Counted from the first letter of the stretch, positions 1-8,714 are shown. The stretch is DNA of 64,000 bases from Microbacteriaceae bacterium (GCA_004297935.1 SCRE01000006.1:248001-312000), one strand, 5' to 3'. Numbers and translations are program-made. The notes: generated by a model from the sequence alone, not told the origin.

Positions 1-298
1 GAGCGCACGCACCGCCGGTCGCGTGCTCCTGGCCGGCGACGCATCCGGGTACGTCGACGCGCTCACCGGTGAGGGCCTCCGTGTCGGATTCGCACAGGCG
101 GATGCCGCGGTGCGCGCCATCCGCTCCGGCGATCCTCGCCGCTACGATCGCGAGTGGGCGAGGGTGACGCGGGAGGCTCGTCTGCTGACCGCTGGTTTGG
201 TCGCGGCAGCCCGCTCCCCGTTGCGCACGGCGATCGTGCCGGCATCCGCCGCACTGCCGCGCGTGTTCGGGGCCGTGGTCGAACGGCTTGCGCGGTAG
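1..298 (+). CDS. FAD-dependent oxidoreductase, C-terminal fragment (geranylgeranyl-reductase-like)
   Basis: The frame is open from the left edge, so only about the last 98 residues are present. The fragment carries LAGDASGYVDALTGEGL, the third FAD-contact motif (GDA followed by a GEG) of geranylgeranyl-reductase and PHBH-type flavoproteins. The next helix, FAQADAAVRAI, is also typical of that family. The C-terminus is Arg/Ala rich and ends VVERLAR. The N-terminal dinucleotide-binding GxGxxG and the substrate region are outside the window, so the substrate cannot be assigned. A menaquinone- or lipid-modifying reductase is the usual role of the family, but that is inference. Confidence 0.75.
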   Translation, partial: SARTAGRVLLAGDASGYVDALTGEGLRVGFAQADAAVRAIRSGDPRRYDREWARVTREARLLTAGLVAAARSPLRTAIVPASAALPRVFGAVVERLAR

Positions 299-334
299 GG
301 CGCCGGCTCGGCTCGGGCAGTACTGAACCGGGAC

Positions 335-1012
335 TCAGCCCAGCAGCAGGCTGCGCAGCTGGTCCGCGGAGTGCACGATCGCCATGGCGCCGCCGGCCTC
401 GGCAGGGGAGCCGTAGCCCCACTCGACCAGGATGGTCGGGATGCCGTTCGCCGTCGCCCCTTCGACGTCGTGCGAGCGATCGCCGACCAGCACGGTCTGC
501 GACAGATCCACATCGAGCTCCCGAAGGCGCTCGAGAGCGTACGCCACGACCTCCGCCTTGCTGCTGCGCGATTCGTCTTCAGACGCACCGGCGATGACCT
601 CGAAGCAGTCGGCGATGCCGAAGTGCTGGAGGATGCGCGTGGCGCGCGATTCCGGCTTGCTCGTCGCGACGGCGATCGGGATGCCCGCGTCGCGCAGGCT
701 GCGCAGGAGCCCGACGACGCCGGGGAAGACGGCGTTGTCGTGCAGGTCGCGATCGACCGCGGCATCGCGGTAGATGGTGAGTGCGTTCAGGGCTTCGAAC
801 TCCGTCATTCCGGCGAAGGTGCGGAAGGACTCCAGCAGCGGCGGGCCGACATAGGCCAGGAGGCCCGCCTCATCGGGAACGGGCCGGCCGAGGGCCGTGA
901 AGGTCTCCGCGAGGGACGATGTGATGCCGGGAGCCGAGTCGGTCAGCGTGCCGTCCAGGTCGAAGAGAACACAGGTCCAGGTTCGGGTCATTGTGGGATT
1001 CTGGATAGTCAT
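335..1012 (-). CDS. HAD-superfamily hydrolase, phosphoglycolate phosphatase-like
   Basis: A 225-residue HAD phosphatase. Motif I is FDLDGTLTDS (nucleophile Asp18, general acid Asp20). The cap domain follows, motif II/III lies around ATSKPESR, and motif IV is VLVGDRSHDVEGA. Length and layout match the Gph/PgmB group, which dephosphorylates 2-phosphoglycolate or small sugar phosphates. The substrate cannot be read from sequence. A second ATG seven codons in (position 991) would also give a normal N-terminus; the AGG-like site next to the first ATG is very close. The gene is last in a minus-strand set behind nucS and the SseB-like gene, with a 12-nt gap. Confidence 0.85.
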   Translation of the reverse strand: MTIQNPTMTRTWTCVLFDLDGTLTDSAPGITSSLAETFTALGRPVPDEAGLLAYVGPPLLESFRTFAGMTEFEALNALTIYRDAAVDRDLHDNAVFPGVVGLLRSLRDAGIPIAVATSKPESRATRILQHFGIADCFEVIAGASEDESRSSKAEVVAYALERLRELDVDLSQTVLVGDRSHDVEGATANGIPTILVEWGYGSPAEAGGAMAIVHSADQLRSLLLG

Positions 1013-1024
1013 AACCTTCCAATA

Positions 1025-1456
1025 CTATGTTTCTTCTGCTGGATGCACGCCGAGCATCGCTTCGATGTGCCTTCGCGCGACCACCAGGCCGAACGGACCT
1101 GGGTTGAACTGCACCGCGGCGATGTCAGGAGTCTGCACCAACGCGAGTGCTTCTCGCGCCGGCAAGATCGTTGCCTGAACCATGGTTCCCGCAGCGACTG
1201 CCCCGACCGCTTCCTCGAGTGTCTTCATTGAGGTGAACAGCGGCAGGACCCCGTGCCCTTCGCTGGAGACGAGCGTGCGCGCCCGCGGCCCGCTCTCCTG
1301 AGTCGACCCCGTGATGTCGACGACGAGACCGCCCTTCAGCGCCGCGCGCAGCAGGCCGGGCAGGGCGCTCTCGCTCTGCGTTGCGAAGACATCCTGGATG
1401 GCGTGCTCCACGCCGGTGTTGACGTAGCTGTGGGGAAAGCGCGCGGGCTGCTTCAC
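1025..1456 (-). CDS. SseB N-terminal domain family protein
   Basis: A 143-residue cytosolic protein matching the SseB N-terminal domain family seen in many actinobacteria. Characteristic stretches are the central GHGVLPLFTSMKTL and the later AVQFNPGPFGLVVARRHIEAML; the first resembles the 'x-lPlFTs' core of this fold. The family has no established enzymatic role outside the enteric type III secretion chaperones it is named after, and nothing here suggests secretion. Its GTG start shares one base with the nucS stop (TAGTG), so the two are probably translationally coupled. Confidence 0.75.
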   Translation of the reverse strand: MKQPARFPHSYVNTGVEHAIQDVFATQSESALPGLLRAALKGGLVVDITGSTQESGPRARTLVSSEGHGVLPLFTSMKTLEEAVGAVAAGTMVQATILPAREALALVQTPDIAAVQFNPGPFGLVVARRHIEAMLGVHPAEET

Positions 1457-2166
1457 TAGAACAGCCTCGAGTCCGAGTCGTCGAGGCCGCGCATCGCGTC
1501 GTAGTCGAGCACGAGACAGCGGATGCCGCGGTCCTCGGCCAGCGTGCGCGCCTGCGGCTTGATCTCCTGTGCCGCGAACACCCCGGCGACCGGCGCGAGC
1601 AGCGGATCGCGGTTCATCAGCTCGAGGTAGCGGGTGAGCTGTTCGACGCCGTCGATGTCTCCGCGACGCTTCAGCTCGACTGCGACGGATCGCCCCGAGC
1701 CGTCGCGGGCCAGGATGTCGACCGGGCCGATCGCGGTCATGTACTCGCGGCGCACGAGGGTGTGGCCTTCGCCGAGCAGGCCGATCTGTTCGGCGAGCAG
1801 CTTCTGCAGGTGCGACTCGACGCCGTCCTTGACGAGTCCGGGGTCTCGTCCGAGTTCGTGTACGGAGTCGTGCAGCACCTCGTGGATCGAGACGACGAGC
1901 TTGTCCGAGGTCTTCGTGTTCGTGACGGTCCAGACTTCAGTGATGCCGGCATCCGCCTGGTCTGAATCGGCGCTGCCGGCATCCGGATCGCCGACGGCCA
2001 GCGTGCAGGGCGGGCTCATCCAGTTGAGCGGCTTGTAGGAGCCACCGTCGGAATGCACGAGCAGGCTGCCGTCGGCCTTGACCATGAGCAGCCGTGTGGC
2101 CAACGGCAGGTGCGCGCTGAGGCGGCCGGCATAGTCGACCGAGCACTTCGCAATCACCAGACGCAC
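1456..2166 (-). CDS. nucS: Mismatch-specific endonuclease NucS/EndoMS
   Basis: A 236-residue protein that cleaves both strands at mismatched bases. It is the non-canonical mismatch-repair nuclease of actinobacteria and archaea, which replaces MutS/MutL. The restriction-like active site is visible as GPVD150 followed by E164-L-K166 ([10 protein letters not shown]). The C-terminus ends SDSRLF, consistent with the beta-clamp-binding tail of the family. The residues 60-72 insert is Asp/Ala rich. The GTG start sits 6 nt after a TAGCCT hexamer and has no convincing Shine-Dalgarno, so a leaderless mRNA is likely. The gene lies 9 nt behind the MFS gene and overlaps the SseB-like gene. Confidence 0.95.
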   Translation of the reverse strand: MRLVIAKCSVDYAGRLSAHLPLATRLLMVKADGSLLVHSDGGSYKPLNWMSPPCTLAVGDPDAGSADSDQADAGITEVWTVTNTKTSDKLVVSIHEVLHDSVHELGRDPGLVKDGVESHLQKLLAEQIGLLGEGHTLVRREYMTAIGPVDILARDGSGRSVAVELKRRGDIDGVEQLTRYLELMNRDPLLAPVAGVFAAQEIKPQARTLAEDRGIRCLVLDYDAMRGLDDSDSRLF

Positions 2167-2172
2167 TTCTCG

Positions 2173-2178
2173 AGGCTA
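2173..2178 (-). promoter_or_regulatory. Candidate -10 hexamer for leaderless nucS mRNA
   Basis: On the minus strand TAGCCT lies 6 nt before the nucS GTG. Its first three bases are the TAG stop codon of the upstream MFS gene. The TAnnnT pattern at this distance places transcription initiation at the start codon itself. No -35 element is evident. Confidence 0.45.
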
Positions 2179-3486
2179 ACCTACCTGCGTGTGATCCGGC
2201 GCGCCCGCGGTCGTCGCGGCGGCCGGGCCGGAGCGTGGGCCGGCCACCGGTCGGGACCGCGGGCCGGAGTGTTCGCGCACGGCTGCCGCGCACGAGCCGG
2301 AGGCCGCCAGAAGCACGAAGATGACGAGGAGTGCGTTCAGAATGCCGAAGTGCTGCCCCAGGAACCCGATCAGCGGTGGGCCCACCAGGAACGCGCAATA
2401 GCCGATCATCGCGACGGCGCTCACCCGGGCCGCGGCGTGCTTCGTGTCGTCTGCGGCCGCCGACATGCCGAGCGGGAAGCCGAGCGAGCAGCCGATGCCC
2501 CACAACACGGTGCCGACGATGACCAGCCACAGTGGCCCGCCGAGGATGAACATGAGCAGCCCGGCCACACCCATCGCGGCTGTGACGCGGATGGCCCAGA
2601 CCCGGCCGATCCGGTCGACGAGCGGCCCGCCGACGACGCGCCCAACGGTCATCGCAGCCACGAAGACGCCGAACACCACGGCCCCCGTCGCGTTGTCCTG
2701 GTGGTGTCCGTCGACGGTGGCCAGGGCGATCCAATCGTTCGCCGACCCCTCCGTGAATGCCATGCCGAGCATGACGACGCCGATCAGGATCAGGCGCCAG
2801 TCGCGCCAGACCGAGAGGTTGTCGATGAGTCGAACGCGCCAGCCGAGTTTCTCGGCCGGCGTCTCGTCATCGCCCAACTCGTGCACCCGCGGGATGAACC
2901 GGGTCGCGGCAATCGTCGCGCCCACCAGCAGCACCGCCATGGTGAACAGATGCCATGCGACAGGGATGTTCATCGCGGCCGCTGCGGCGCCGAGCCCCGC
3001 GCCCAGGACGGTGCCGAGGCTGAAGCATGCGTGCATCAGCGGCAAGATCGTCTTGCCGAGCCGACGCTCGACCGTTGCCGCTTCGACATTCATCATCACG
3101 TCGACGGCGCCGTTGCCGAAGCCGAGCAGCAGCAGGCCGAGGGCCACGCATGGAACGAGCGGAATGATCGAGGTGCCGATGCCGACCAGGACCATTCCCA
3201 GAGCAGCGACGCTCAAGCCGGACACGATTCCGCGGCGTGCTCCGAGCCGTGCCAGGATCGGCGCGGAGACGGACAGGCCGAGAATCGCTCCGATCGACAG
3301 GCAGAGCAGCAGCAGGCCGACCGTCTCGGTGGTCAGCTGCAGATCGTCCCGGACGCCCGGGATGCGGGCCACCCAGGTCGCCAGTGCCAGCCCGCTCAGG
3401 GCGAAGACGACGAACACGGCATTGCGCCAGACGCGCAACTCGTGCAGGGTGCGCGGCCGTGTCGGGGTGTCGGCGGGTGTGGTCAT
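2176..3486 (-). CDS. MFS transporter
   Basis: A 436-residue integral membrane protein with about 12 hydrophobic segments. It has the MFS signature loop after helix 2 (LARLGARRGIVSG) and its repeat in the second half (VDRIGRVWAIR). The sequence resembles the YbjJ-type uncharacterised MFS group (GFGNGAVDVMMNVEAATVERRLGK is typical), whose substrates are unknown. The last 35 residues are a hydrophilic Arg/Pro/Ala tail. It is transcribed divergently from a LacI-family regulator, with a perfect 16-bp palindrome between them, so that regulator probably controls it. Confidence 0.85.
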   Translation of the reverse strand: MTTPADTPTRPRTLHELRVWRNAVFVVFALSGLALATWVARIPGVRDDLQLTTETVGLLLLCLSIGAILGLSVSAPILARLGARRGIVSGLSVAALGMVLVGIGTSIIPLVPCVALGLLLLGFGNGAVDVMMNVEAATVERRLGKTILPLMHACFSLGTVLGAGLGAAAAAMNIPVAWHLFTMAVLLVGATIAATRFIPRVHELGDDETPAEKLGWRVRLIDNLSVWRDWRLILIGVVMLGMAFTEGSANDWIALATVDGHHQDNATGAVVFGVFVAAMTVGRVVGGPLVDRIGRVWAIRVTAAMGVAGLLMFILGGPLWLVIVGTVLWGIGCSLGFPLGMSAAADDTKHAAARVSAVAMIGYCAFLVGPPLIGFLGQHFGILNALLVIFVLLAASGSCAAAVREHSGPRSRPVAGPRSGPAAATTAGAPDHTQVG

Positions 3487-3518
3487 AAGGTCGAGGTCCA
3501 GGAGGGTCGATAGGAACG

Positions 3519-3534
3519 ATCGAATCGATTCGAT
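3519..3534. promoter_or_regulatory. Putative LacI-family operator (16-bp perfect palindrome)
   Basis: ATCGAATCGATTCGAT is an exact palindrome with a central CG step, as LacI-family operators have. It lies in the MFS/lacI intergenic region, 33 bp before the MFS start. A second half site, ATCGAAT, follows at 3554-3560. A TAAGCT hexamer at 3548-3553 could be the -10 of the regulator gene, which would put the palindrome over the -35 region. Confidence 0.5.
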
Positions 3535-3577
3535 AAGCCGTTGCGCCTAAGCTATCGAATCAGACCACCGCGGTCAA

Positions 3578-3640
3578 GACGAGGCCAGTGTGGTTCGAGA
3601 CGAGGCCAGTGTGGTTCGAGACGAGGCCAGTGTGGTTCGA
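3578..3640 (+). repeat. Tandem repeat, 3 x 21 bp, upstream of the LacI-family gene
   Basis: Three exact tandem copies of a 21-bp unit (GACGAGGCCAGTGTGGTTCG plus A) occupy the leader of the regulator gene. A partial fourth copy, GACGAGAGAAGGG, carries the ribosome-binding site. The unit length is a multiple of three and the reading frame is open, so an upstream GTG at 3590 would add repeated VVRDEAS heptads. The ATG at 3662 with its own AGGG-type site is preferred. Confidence 0.85.
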
Positions 3641-3661
3641 GACGAGAGAAGGGTCGAGGGC

Positions 3662-4732
3662 ATGACCGAGCACGACGCCCGGCCGACGCTCGCCGCCGTC
3701 GCGGCTCGCGCCGGAGTCTCTGCGTCGACAGCATCGCTGGCCTTCAGCGGTTCGGGGCCGGTGTCCGCGGCCACCCGCGCGCGCGTGCTCGCCGCAGCCA
3801 AGGAGCTGAACTACGGCGGGCCGGATCCCCGTGCCCGGTCGTTGCGGCGCGGACGCTCCGGAATCGTCGGCGTCGTGATGGAGGAGCGGGTGAGCGAGGC
3901 ATTCCGCGACCCGATCAGCATCGCGATGCTCGACGGCCTCGCCGAGGAGTTCGGCACCATCGACGCCGGTGTCCTCATCCTGGCCGACGCGACGAGGGGC
4001 GAGGGCGCCACGACGATCGCGGATGCGCCGATGGATGCCGTTGTGTTGCTCGGCTGCAGCCCGCGGTACTCGGAGTCGCTGGCCACGCTGCGCTCGCGCG
4101 GCATTCCGATCGTCGCAATCGAAGGCGATCCGGGTGACGGGGTGCTGCAGATCCGCCAAGACAATCGCGAGGCGACGCGGTTCGGAGTCGAGCACCTCCG
4201 CGAACTCGGGCACACGCGGGTCGCGATTGTCGCACTGCCGTTCGATCGGTGGCGCACGCGAGGGCCCATCACGCCGGAGCGCATCGCAGCCAGCACCGTG
4301 GCCACCTCGCTCGAGCGCCTCGCGGGCGCGCGCGATGTGTTCCCTGATGCGCCCGGTGTCATCACGGCGGGAAGCCAGGTCGAGGAGGGCCGCATCGCCG
4401 CGCGCAGCCTGTTGGATGTCCCGCGAGAGCTGCGGCCGACGGCGATCGTCGCGCAGAGCGATCTGCTCGCGGCGGGAGTCATCCGCGCCGCCGAAGAACG
4501 GGGCATCGTGGTGCCGGACGAGTTGAGCGTGCTCGGCTTCGACGGCGTGCGAGTGGACGGCCTCTGGCCATACGACCTCACGACGATGGTGCAGCCCGCA
4601 CAGGAGAAGGGCCGTGCTGCGGGTCGCGCCGTCCTGATGCTGTTGGCCGGGGAGCATCCGGAGCCGGTTGGATTCACGACCGTATTCCATCGCGGGAATA
4701 CGACCGCGCCACCGCCTTCAATCGGTCCTTGA
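3662..4732 (+). CDS. LacI-family transcriptional regulator
   Basis: A 356-residue regulator. The N-terminal helix-turn-helix reads PTLAAVAARAGVSASTASLAFSG, followed by the hinge helix AATRARVLAAAKELNY. A periplasmic-binding-protein-like effector domain follows (SGIVGVVME..., DGVRVDGLWPYDLTTMVQP). The start was placed at the ATG after the 21-bp repeats because GAAGGG lies just before it and the HTH then begins at the usual distance. The likely target is the divergent MFS gene through the palindrome at 3519. The effector ligand is unknown; this family usually senses sugars or nucleosides. Confidence 0.9.
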   Translation: MTEHDARPTLAAVAARAGVSASTASLAFSGSGPVSAATRARVLAAAKELNYGGPDPRARSLRRGRSGIVGVVMEERVSEAFRDPISIAMLDGLAEEFGTIDAGVLILADATRGEGATTIADAPMDAVVLLGCSPRYSESLATLRSRGIPIVAIEGDPGDGVLQIRQDNREATRFGVEHLRELGHTRVAIVALPFDRWRTRGPITPERIAASTVATSLERLAGARDVFPDAPGVITAGSQVEEGRIAARSLLDVPRELRPTAIVAQSDLLAAGVIRAAEERGIVVPDELSVLGFDGVRVDGLWPYDLTTMVQPAQEKGRAAGRAVLMLLAGEHPEPVGFTTVFHRGNTTAPPPSIGP

Positions 4733-4809
4733 GCGAAGTCGACGCCTGAGCCTTCGCCGGCGGAGACGTGCGCCTCGGCTGCGCTCAACGACCAGGCCTT
4801 TCGCGCGCG

Positions 4810-4815
4810 TACGCT
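4810..4815 (+). promoter_or_regulatory. Candidate -10 hexamer for leaderless M20 amidohydrolase mRNA
   Basis: TACGCT ends 6 nt before the ATG at 4822, and no Shine-Dalgarno sequence precedes that ATG. This fits an extended group of start-proximal TAnnnT hexamers in the window. Confidence 0.45.
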
Positions 4816-4821
4816 GACTGC

Positions 4822-6042
4822 ATGACCATCGATCTCGAAGCTGTCTACACGGACCTGCACCGCAATCCGGAGCTCTCATATGCCGAGCATCGCACGGCCG
4901 GTATCGTCGCCGACCACCTCACGGCTCTCGGCCTGAGAGTCACGACGGGCGTCGCAGGAACCGGCGTCGTCGGTGTGCTTGAGAACGGCGAGGGACCGAC
5001 CGTGTTGCTACGTGCGGACATGGACGGCCTTCCTGTCGAAGAGGCGACCGGACTCGACTATGCGAGCACCGCCCGCGGCATCGATCCGGACGGCCAGGAC
5101 GTGCCCGTGATGCACGCCTGCGGTCACGATGTGCACGTGACCTGCCTGCTCGGTGCGGTCGAAAGGCTCGTCGACACGCGCCTGGAGTGGTCCGGCACCG
5201 TGGTCGCGCTGTTCCAGCCGGCCGAGGAGCTCGGCAACGGGGCTCTCCAGATGATCGCAGACGGCCTGTACGATCGCGTGCCCAGACCCGACATCGTGCT
5301 CGGTCAGCACGTGACGCCGTTTCCGGCCGGTCTGGTCGGCGCGCACGAGGGGCCGGCCTTCGCCGCGACCGACAACGTCACCGTGCGGCTGATCGGCCAG
5401 GGCGGCCACGGCTCGCGCCCGGAGACGACGGTGGACCCGATCCTCATGGCTGCCGCGACGGTGATGCGCCTGCAGGGAATCGTCTCACGCGAGGTTGCGG
5501 CATCCGATTCGGCCGTTGTCACAGTCGGAACGCTGCACGCCGGTTCCAAGATCAACATCATCGGTCCGGATGCCACGCTCGGCATCAACGTGCGCAGCTA
5601 CGACCAGCAGGTGCGCGATCGCGTGCTCGCCGCGATCACGCGCATCGCGGAGGCTGAGGCCGCGGCATCCGGTGCGCTCGTGAAACCCGAGATCACGCAC
5701 GCCGACGCTTTCGACGCCCTCGTCAACGATCCGGATGCGACTCGGCGCACGATGGCAGCGTTCCGTGCGCGGTTCGGCGCGGAGAGCGTCGTCGATCCCG
5801 GTGCCGTCTCCGGCAGCGAAGACGTCGGTCAGCTCGCCACCGCGGCGGGAGTTCCGTTGGTCTACTGGCTGATCGGCGGCAGCGACCCGCAGCGGTTTGC
5901 GGCCGCGGCGGCCGCGGGGCGCGTGGACCAGGACATCCCGTCGAACCACTCGCCCTCCTTCGCACCGGTCATCCAGCCGACGCTGAGCGTCGGCGTCACC
6001 GCACTGGAGACGGCCGCCCGCGAGTGGCTTGCCGGTCGCTGA
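4822..6042 (+). CDS. M20-family amidohydrolase (hippurate / N-acyl-amino-acid type)
   Basis: A 406-residue cytosolic metallohydrolase of the M20D group, which removes acyl groups from N-acyl amino acids, hippurate or indole-acetyl conjugates. Metal and catalytic motifs are LLRADMDGLPVEE and MHACGHDVHV (Cys100, His102), then FQPAEELGNG, VLGQHV and a dimerisation domain with GGHGSRPE. GSEDVG supplies the late acidic ligand. The start was chosen at MTIDLEAVYTDLHRNPELSY, where family proteins begin; upstream codons run into the intergenic region. No signal peptide. Substrate unassigned. Confidence 0.88.
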   Translation: MTIDLEAVYTDLHRNPELSYAEHRTAGIVADHLTALGLRVTTGVAGTGVVGVLENGEGPTVLLRADMDGLPVEEATGLDYASTARGIDPDGQDVPVMHACGHDVHVTCLLGAVERLVDTRLEWSGTVVALFQPAEELGNGALQMIADGLYDRVPRPDIVLGQHVTPFPAGLVGAHEGPAFAATDNVTVRLIGQGGHGSRPETTVDPILMAAATVMRLQGIVSREVAASDSAVVTVGTLHAGSKINIIGPDATLGINVRSYDQQVRDRVLAAITRIAEAEAAASGALVKPEITHADAFDALVNDPDATRRTMAAFRARFGAESVVDPGAVSGSEDVGQLATAAGVPLVYWLIGGSDPQRFAAAAAAGRVDQDIPSNHSPSFAPVIQPTLSVGVTALETAAREWLAGR

Positions 6043-6107
6043 AGCTCACGCCTCGATGAGGGAAGCGGGATGCTCAGGACGGTCCCGTAAAGATTCCGTT
6101 AGGAATA

Positions 6108-6136
6108 TTCACAAATTTGTGAAATGAGCGTATCGT
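6108..6136 (+). promoter_or_regulatory. Promoter and operator of the ABC exporter operon
   Basis: TTCACAAATTTGTGAA (6108-6123) is a perfect 16-bp palindrome. A TATCGT hexamer at 6131-6136 follows after 7 bp, and the exporter ATG comes 7 nt later, so the transcript is probably leaderless. The palindrome occupies the spacer/-35 region, where a bound repressor would block RNA polymerase. The MarR/GbsR-like protein encoded at the end of the same operon is the obvious candidate. Confidence 0.6.
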
Positions 6137-6143
6137 CCTGATC

Positions 6144-7088
6144 ATGACAGCAGTGATTGAGACGGTGGGTCTCGAGAAGCGATTCGGCCGCGTGCGTGCG
6201 CTCGACGGCCTGCACCTGAGCGTGAACGCCGGCGAGGTCCACGGCTTCCTCGGGCCGAATGGGGCGGGCAAGTCCACGACGATCCGCGTGCTGTTGGGCC
6301 TGGCGCGTGCCAGCGCCGGACGCGTGACCGTGTTCGACAGGGACCCGTGGCGGGATGCGGTCCCGCTGCACCAGCGGATCGCGTACGTCCCCGGCGACGT
6401 CAGCCTCTGGCCGAACCTCACCGGCGGAGAGTCGGTCGACGTGATCAGTCGGCTCCGCGGTGCCGACACCGGTGCGACCGCCTACCGCGATCGACGCGCC
6501 GAACTGATGGCGGCGTTCCAGTTCGATCCGAAGAAGAAGGCGCGCAGCTACTCCAAGGGCAACCGGCAGAAGGTCGCGCTGATCGCGGCGTTCGCGACGC
6601 CGGCCGAGCTTTACATTCTCGACGAACCGACCAGCGGGCTCGACCCGGTGATGGAGAGCGTGTTCACGCACGAGATCGACCGGCTGAAGGCATCCGGTGC
6701 CACGGTTTTCCTCTCCAGCCACATTCTCTCCGAGGTCGAGGCGCTCTGCGATCGGGTGAGCATCATCCGCAACGGCAAGGTCGTCGAGTCCGGATCGCTT
6801 GCGGAGCTTCGGCACCTCACCCGCACCGAATTCACGTTCTCCAGCGACGGCATCACGGATGCCGCGCTCGCGACGATCCTGGCCGCGCACGACCTGTCGA
6901 CGAGCGCCGGTCGGGTGGCCTTCACGGTCGACAGCGACAAGGTCAATGACGTACTGCCGCAGCTGGCACGGTTGAACGTGCAGGGGCTTACCGTCGCGCC
7001 TCCCTCCCTCGAGGAGCTCTTCCTGCGGCACTACGGAGACGAGCTAGCGGCATCCGAAAGCTCGTTGGAGGAGGTGTCGGCGAGATGA
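6144..7088 (+). CDS. ABC transporter ATP-binding protein (drug/antibiotic exporter type)
   Basis: A 314-residue ATPase of the DrrA/antibiotic-export class. Walker A is GPNGAGKST (near residue 38), the signature loop is YSKGNRQK, Walker B is LYILDEPTSGLDP, and the switch region is LSSHILSEV. The C-terminal ~80 residues form the extra domain of exporter ATPases, ending EELFLRHYGDE. It powers the permease encoded next, with which it overlaps by 4 nt (ATGA). First gene of a three-gene operon whose palindromic operator suggests inducible export of a toxic compound. Confidence 0.92.
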   Translation: MTAVIETVGLEKRFGRVRALDGLHLSVNAGEVHGFLGPNGAGKSTTIRVLLGLARASAGRVTVFDRDPWRDAVPLHQRIAYVPGDVSLWPNLTGGESVDVISRLRGADTGATAYRDRRAELMAAFQFDPKKKARSYSKGNRQKVALIAAFATPAELYILDEPTSGLDPVMESVFTHEIDRLKASGATVFLSSHILSEVEALCDRVSIIRNGKVVESGSLAELRHLTRTEFTFSSDGITDAALATILAAHDLSTSAGRVAFTVDSDKVNDVLPQLARLNVQGLTVAPPSLEELFLRHYGDELAASESSLEEVSAR

Positions 7089-8710
7089 GTGCGATCGGTG
7101 CCCTGTTGCGGCTGAGGTTGCGCCGCGACCGGGTTCAGCTCGTCGTCTGGGTGCTGGCGATCGCACTCATGACGGTGTTCACGGCGGCGGCAGTGGCCAG
7201 CGAATTCGGCACGTCGGCCGAGCGGGTCGGCGTTCTGAGACTCGCCACGGCCACGCCCGCCCTGCTCGCCTTCCGCGGTGTGGCGGACGGCGCCGGCACC
7301 GGCGCCTTCTTCGTGTTCGACGCCCTGACCTATCTGGCCGTCCTGACCGGGCTGATGAGCACATTTCTCGCGGTGCGCCACTCGCGCGCGGACGAGGAGT
7401 CCGGTCGCGCCGAGCTGATAGCAGCGACGTCTGCGGGACGCCTCGCGCCGACGATCGCAACGGTGATCGAAGGCGTGATCGCCAATGCGGCCGTCATGGT
7501 GCTCGTCTTCCTCGGGTTGATCGCAAGCGGATTCGATGCCGCCGGATCCGCCACCTTCGCCTGGGTGCTCGGCGCGGTCGGCATCGCCTTCCTCGGCATC
7601 GGACTGCTCTGCGCCCAGGTCTTCTCCACGTCGCGGACGGCGAACGGATGCGCGGCCGCGCTCGTCGGCATCGCCTACCTGGTGCGCGGTGTGGCCGACG
7701 CATCGGGGACCGTGTCGGCGGATGGGCTGCACACGACCAGCACATGGTTCAGCTGGCTGTCGCCGATCGGCTGGGCGCAGAAGTCGGCTCCGTACACCGA
7801 CAACGCCTGGTGGACCGGGCTGCTCTGCGTCGCCCTCTGTGCCGTGCTCGTCGTGGTCACGCTCGTGTTGCAGGCGGTGCGCGACACGGGTGCCGGCCTC
7901 ATCGCAGCGCGAAGCGGACGAGCGACGGCGTCTCCTGCCCTGGGCGGCCCACTCGGCCTGGCCTGGCGACTGTCGCGCGGGTCGATCATCGGGTGGGGCG
8001 TCGGGGCTCTCGTGCTTGCGCTTGTTGCCGGCGGGCTGGGTGGCGCCGTGATCACGTTGCTGAAGAGCAATTCGAGCGTCACCAGCGCGATCAGCACGAT
8101 CTCGCCCGGCAGCTCGGGCGGCCTCTTGCAACAATTCGTCGTCGCCATGATGGCCTTCATCGCGGTGCTCGTGGCCGGCTGCATGCTGCAGATCATCATG
8201 CGCATGCGACAAGACGAAGCGGCGGGAACCACCGAAGTGGTTCTGGCGACCCGCGCAGGCCGCATCCGCTGGTTCCTGGGGTTCTTAGGCGTCGGGGCCG
8301 CGTCGGCGGTTGTGATCCTGGCCGTCAGTGGTGCGATCACGGGCGGAGTGCTCGCCGGGAACCCCGGCGTCGAACCGGCGATCTTCGGTCAGAGCGTGGG
8401 CATGGCACTCGTTCAGCTGCCCGCAGTGCTCATTTACCTGAGCGTGCTCGGGCTCGTCTTCGCCGTGCTCCCACGACTGACGATCGGCGTCGGCTGGGCC
8501 ATGCTCGCGGTCGGGGCGTTCCTCGGCCAGTTCGGCGGACTCCTCAAACTGCCGGACTGGCTGCGCAGCATCTCACCGTCGCAGCACACGCCGGCTGTGC
8601 CTTTGGCAGGCGCCGACTTCAGCGGCTTCTGGTGGATGGCCCTGATCGTGATCGTCGTCGCCCTTGTCGCAGCCGTTCTGGTGCGCCAACGCGACGCTGC
8701 GGTCGGGTAA
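7085..8710 (+). CDS. ABC exporter permease, polyketide/tetronasin-export type
   Basis: A 541-residue membrane protein with about 12 transmembrane segments. It is the long single-chain permease of the actinobacterial 'exporter of polyketide antibiotics' group. Conserved hallmarks are the N-terminal LRLRRDRVQLVVWVLAIAL, the RHSRADEESGRAELIAATSAGR loop, its counterpart RQDEAAGTTEVVLATRAGR in the second half, and DWLRSISPSQHTP near the C-terminus. The two halves are internally homologous, so one chain can form the pore with two ATPase subunits. Coupled by ATGA overlap to the ATPase gene. Confidence 0.9.
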   Translation: MSAIGALLRLRLRRDRVQLVVWVLAIALMTVFTAAAVASEFGTSAERVGVLRLATATPALLAFRGVADGAGTGAFFVFDALTYLAVLTGLMSTFLAVRHSRADEESGRAELIAATSAGRLAPTIATVIEGVIANAAVMVLVFLGLIASGFDAAGSATFAWVLGAVGIAFLGIGLLCAQVFSTSRTANGCAAALVGIAYLVRGVADASGTVSADGLHTTSTWFSWLSPIGWAQKSAPYTDNAWWTGLLCVALCAVLVVVTLVLQAVRDTGAGLIAARSGRATASPALGGPLGLAWRLSRGSIIGWGVGALVLALVAGGLGGAVITLLKSNSSVTSAISTISPGSSGGLLQQFVVAMMAFIAVLVAGCMLQIIMRMRQDEAAGTTEVVLATRAGRIRWFLGFLGVGAASAVVILAVSGAITGGVLAGNPGVEPAIFGQSVGMALVQLPAVLIYLSVLGLVFAVLPRLTIGVGWAMLAVGAFLGQFGGLLKLPDWLRSISPSQHTPAVPLAGADFSGFWWMALIVIVVALVAAVLVRQRDAAVG

Positions 8711-8714
8711 CAGC

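Noticed and set aside
2053-3513. Plus-strand 486-codon frame opposite the MFS gene
   Set aside because: Composition is Arg/His/Asp rich with no recognisable domain. The minus-strand frame shows a clear 12-helix MFS protein.
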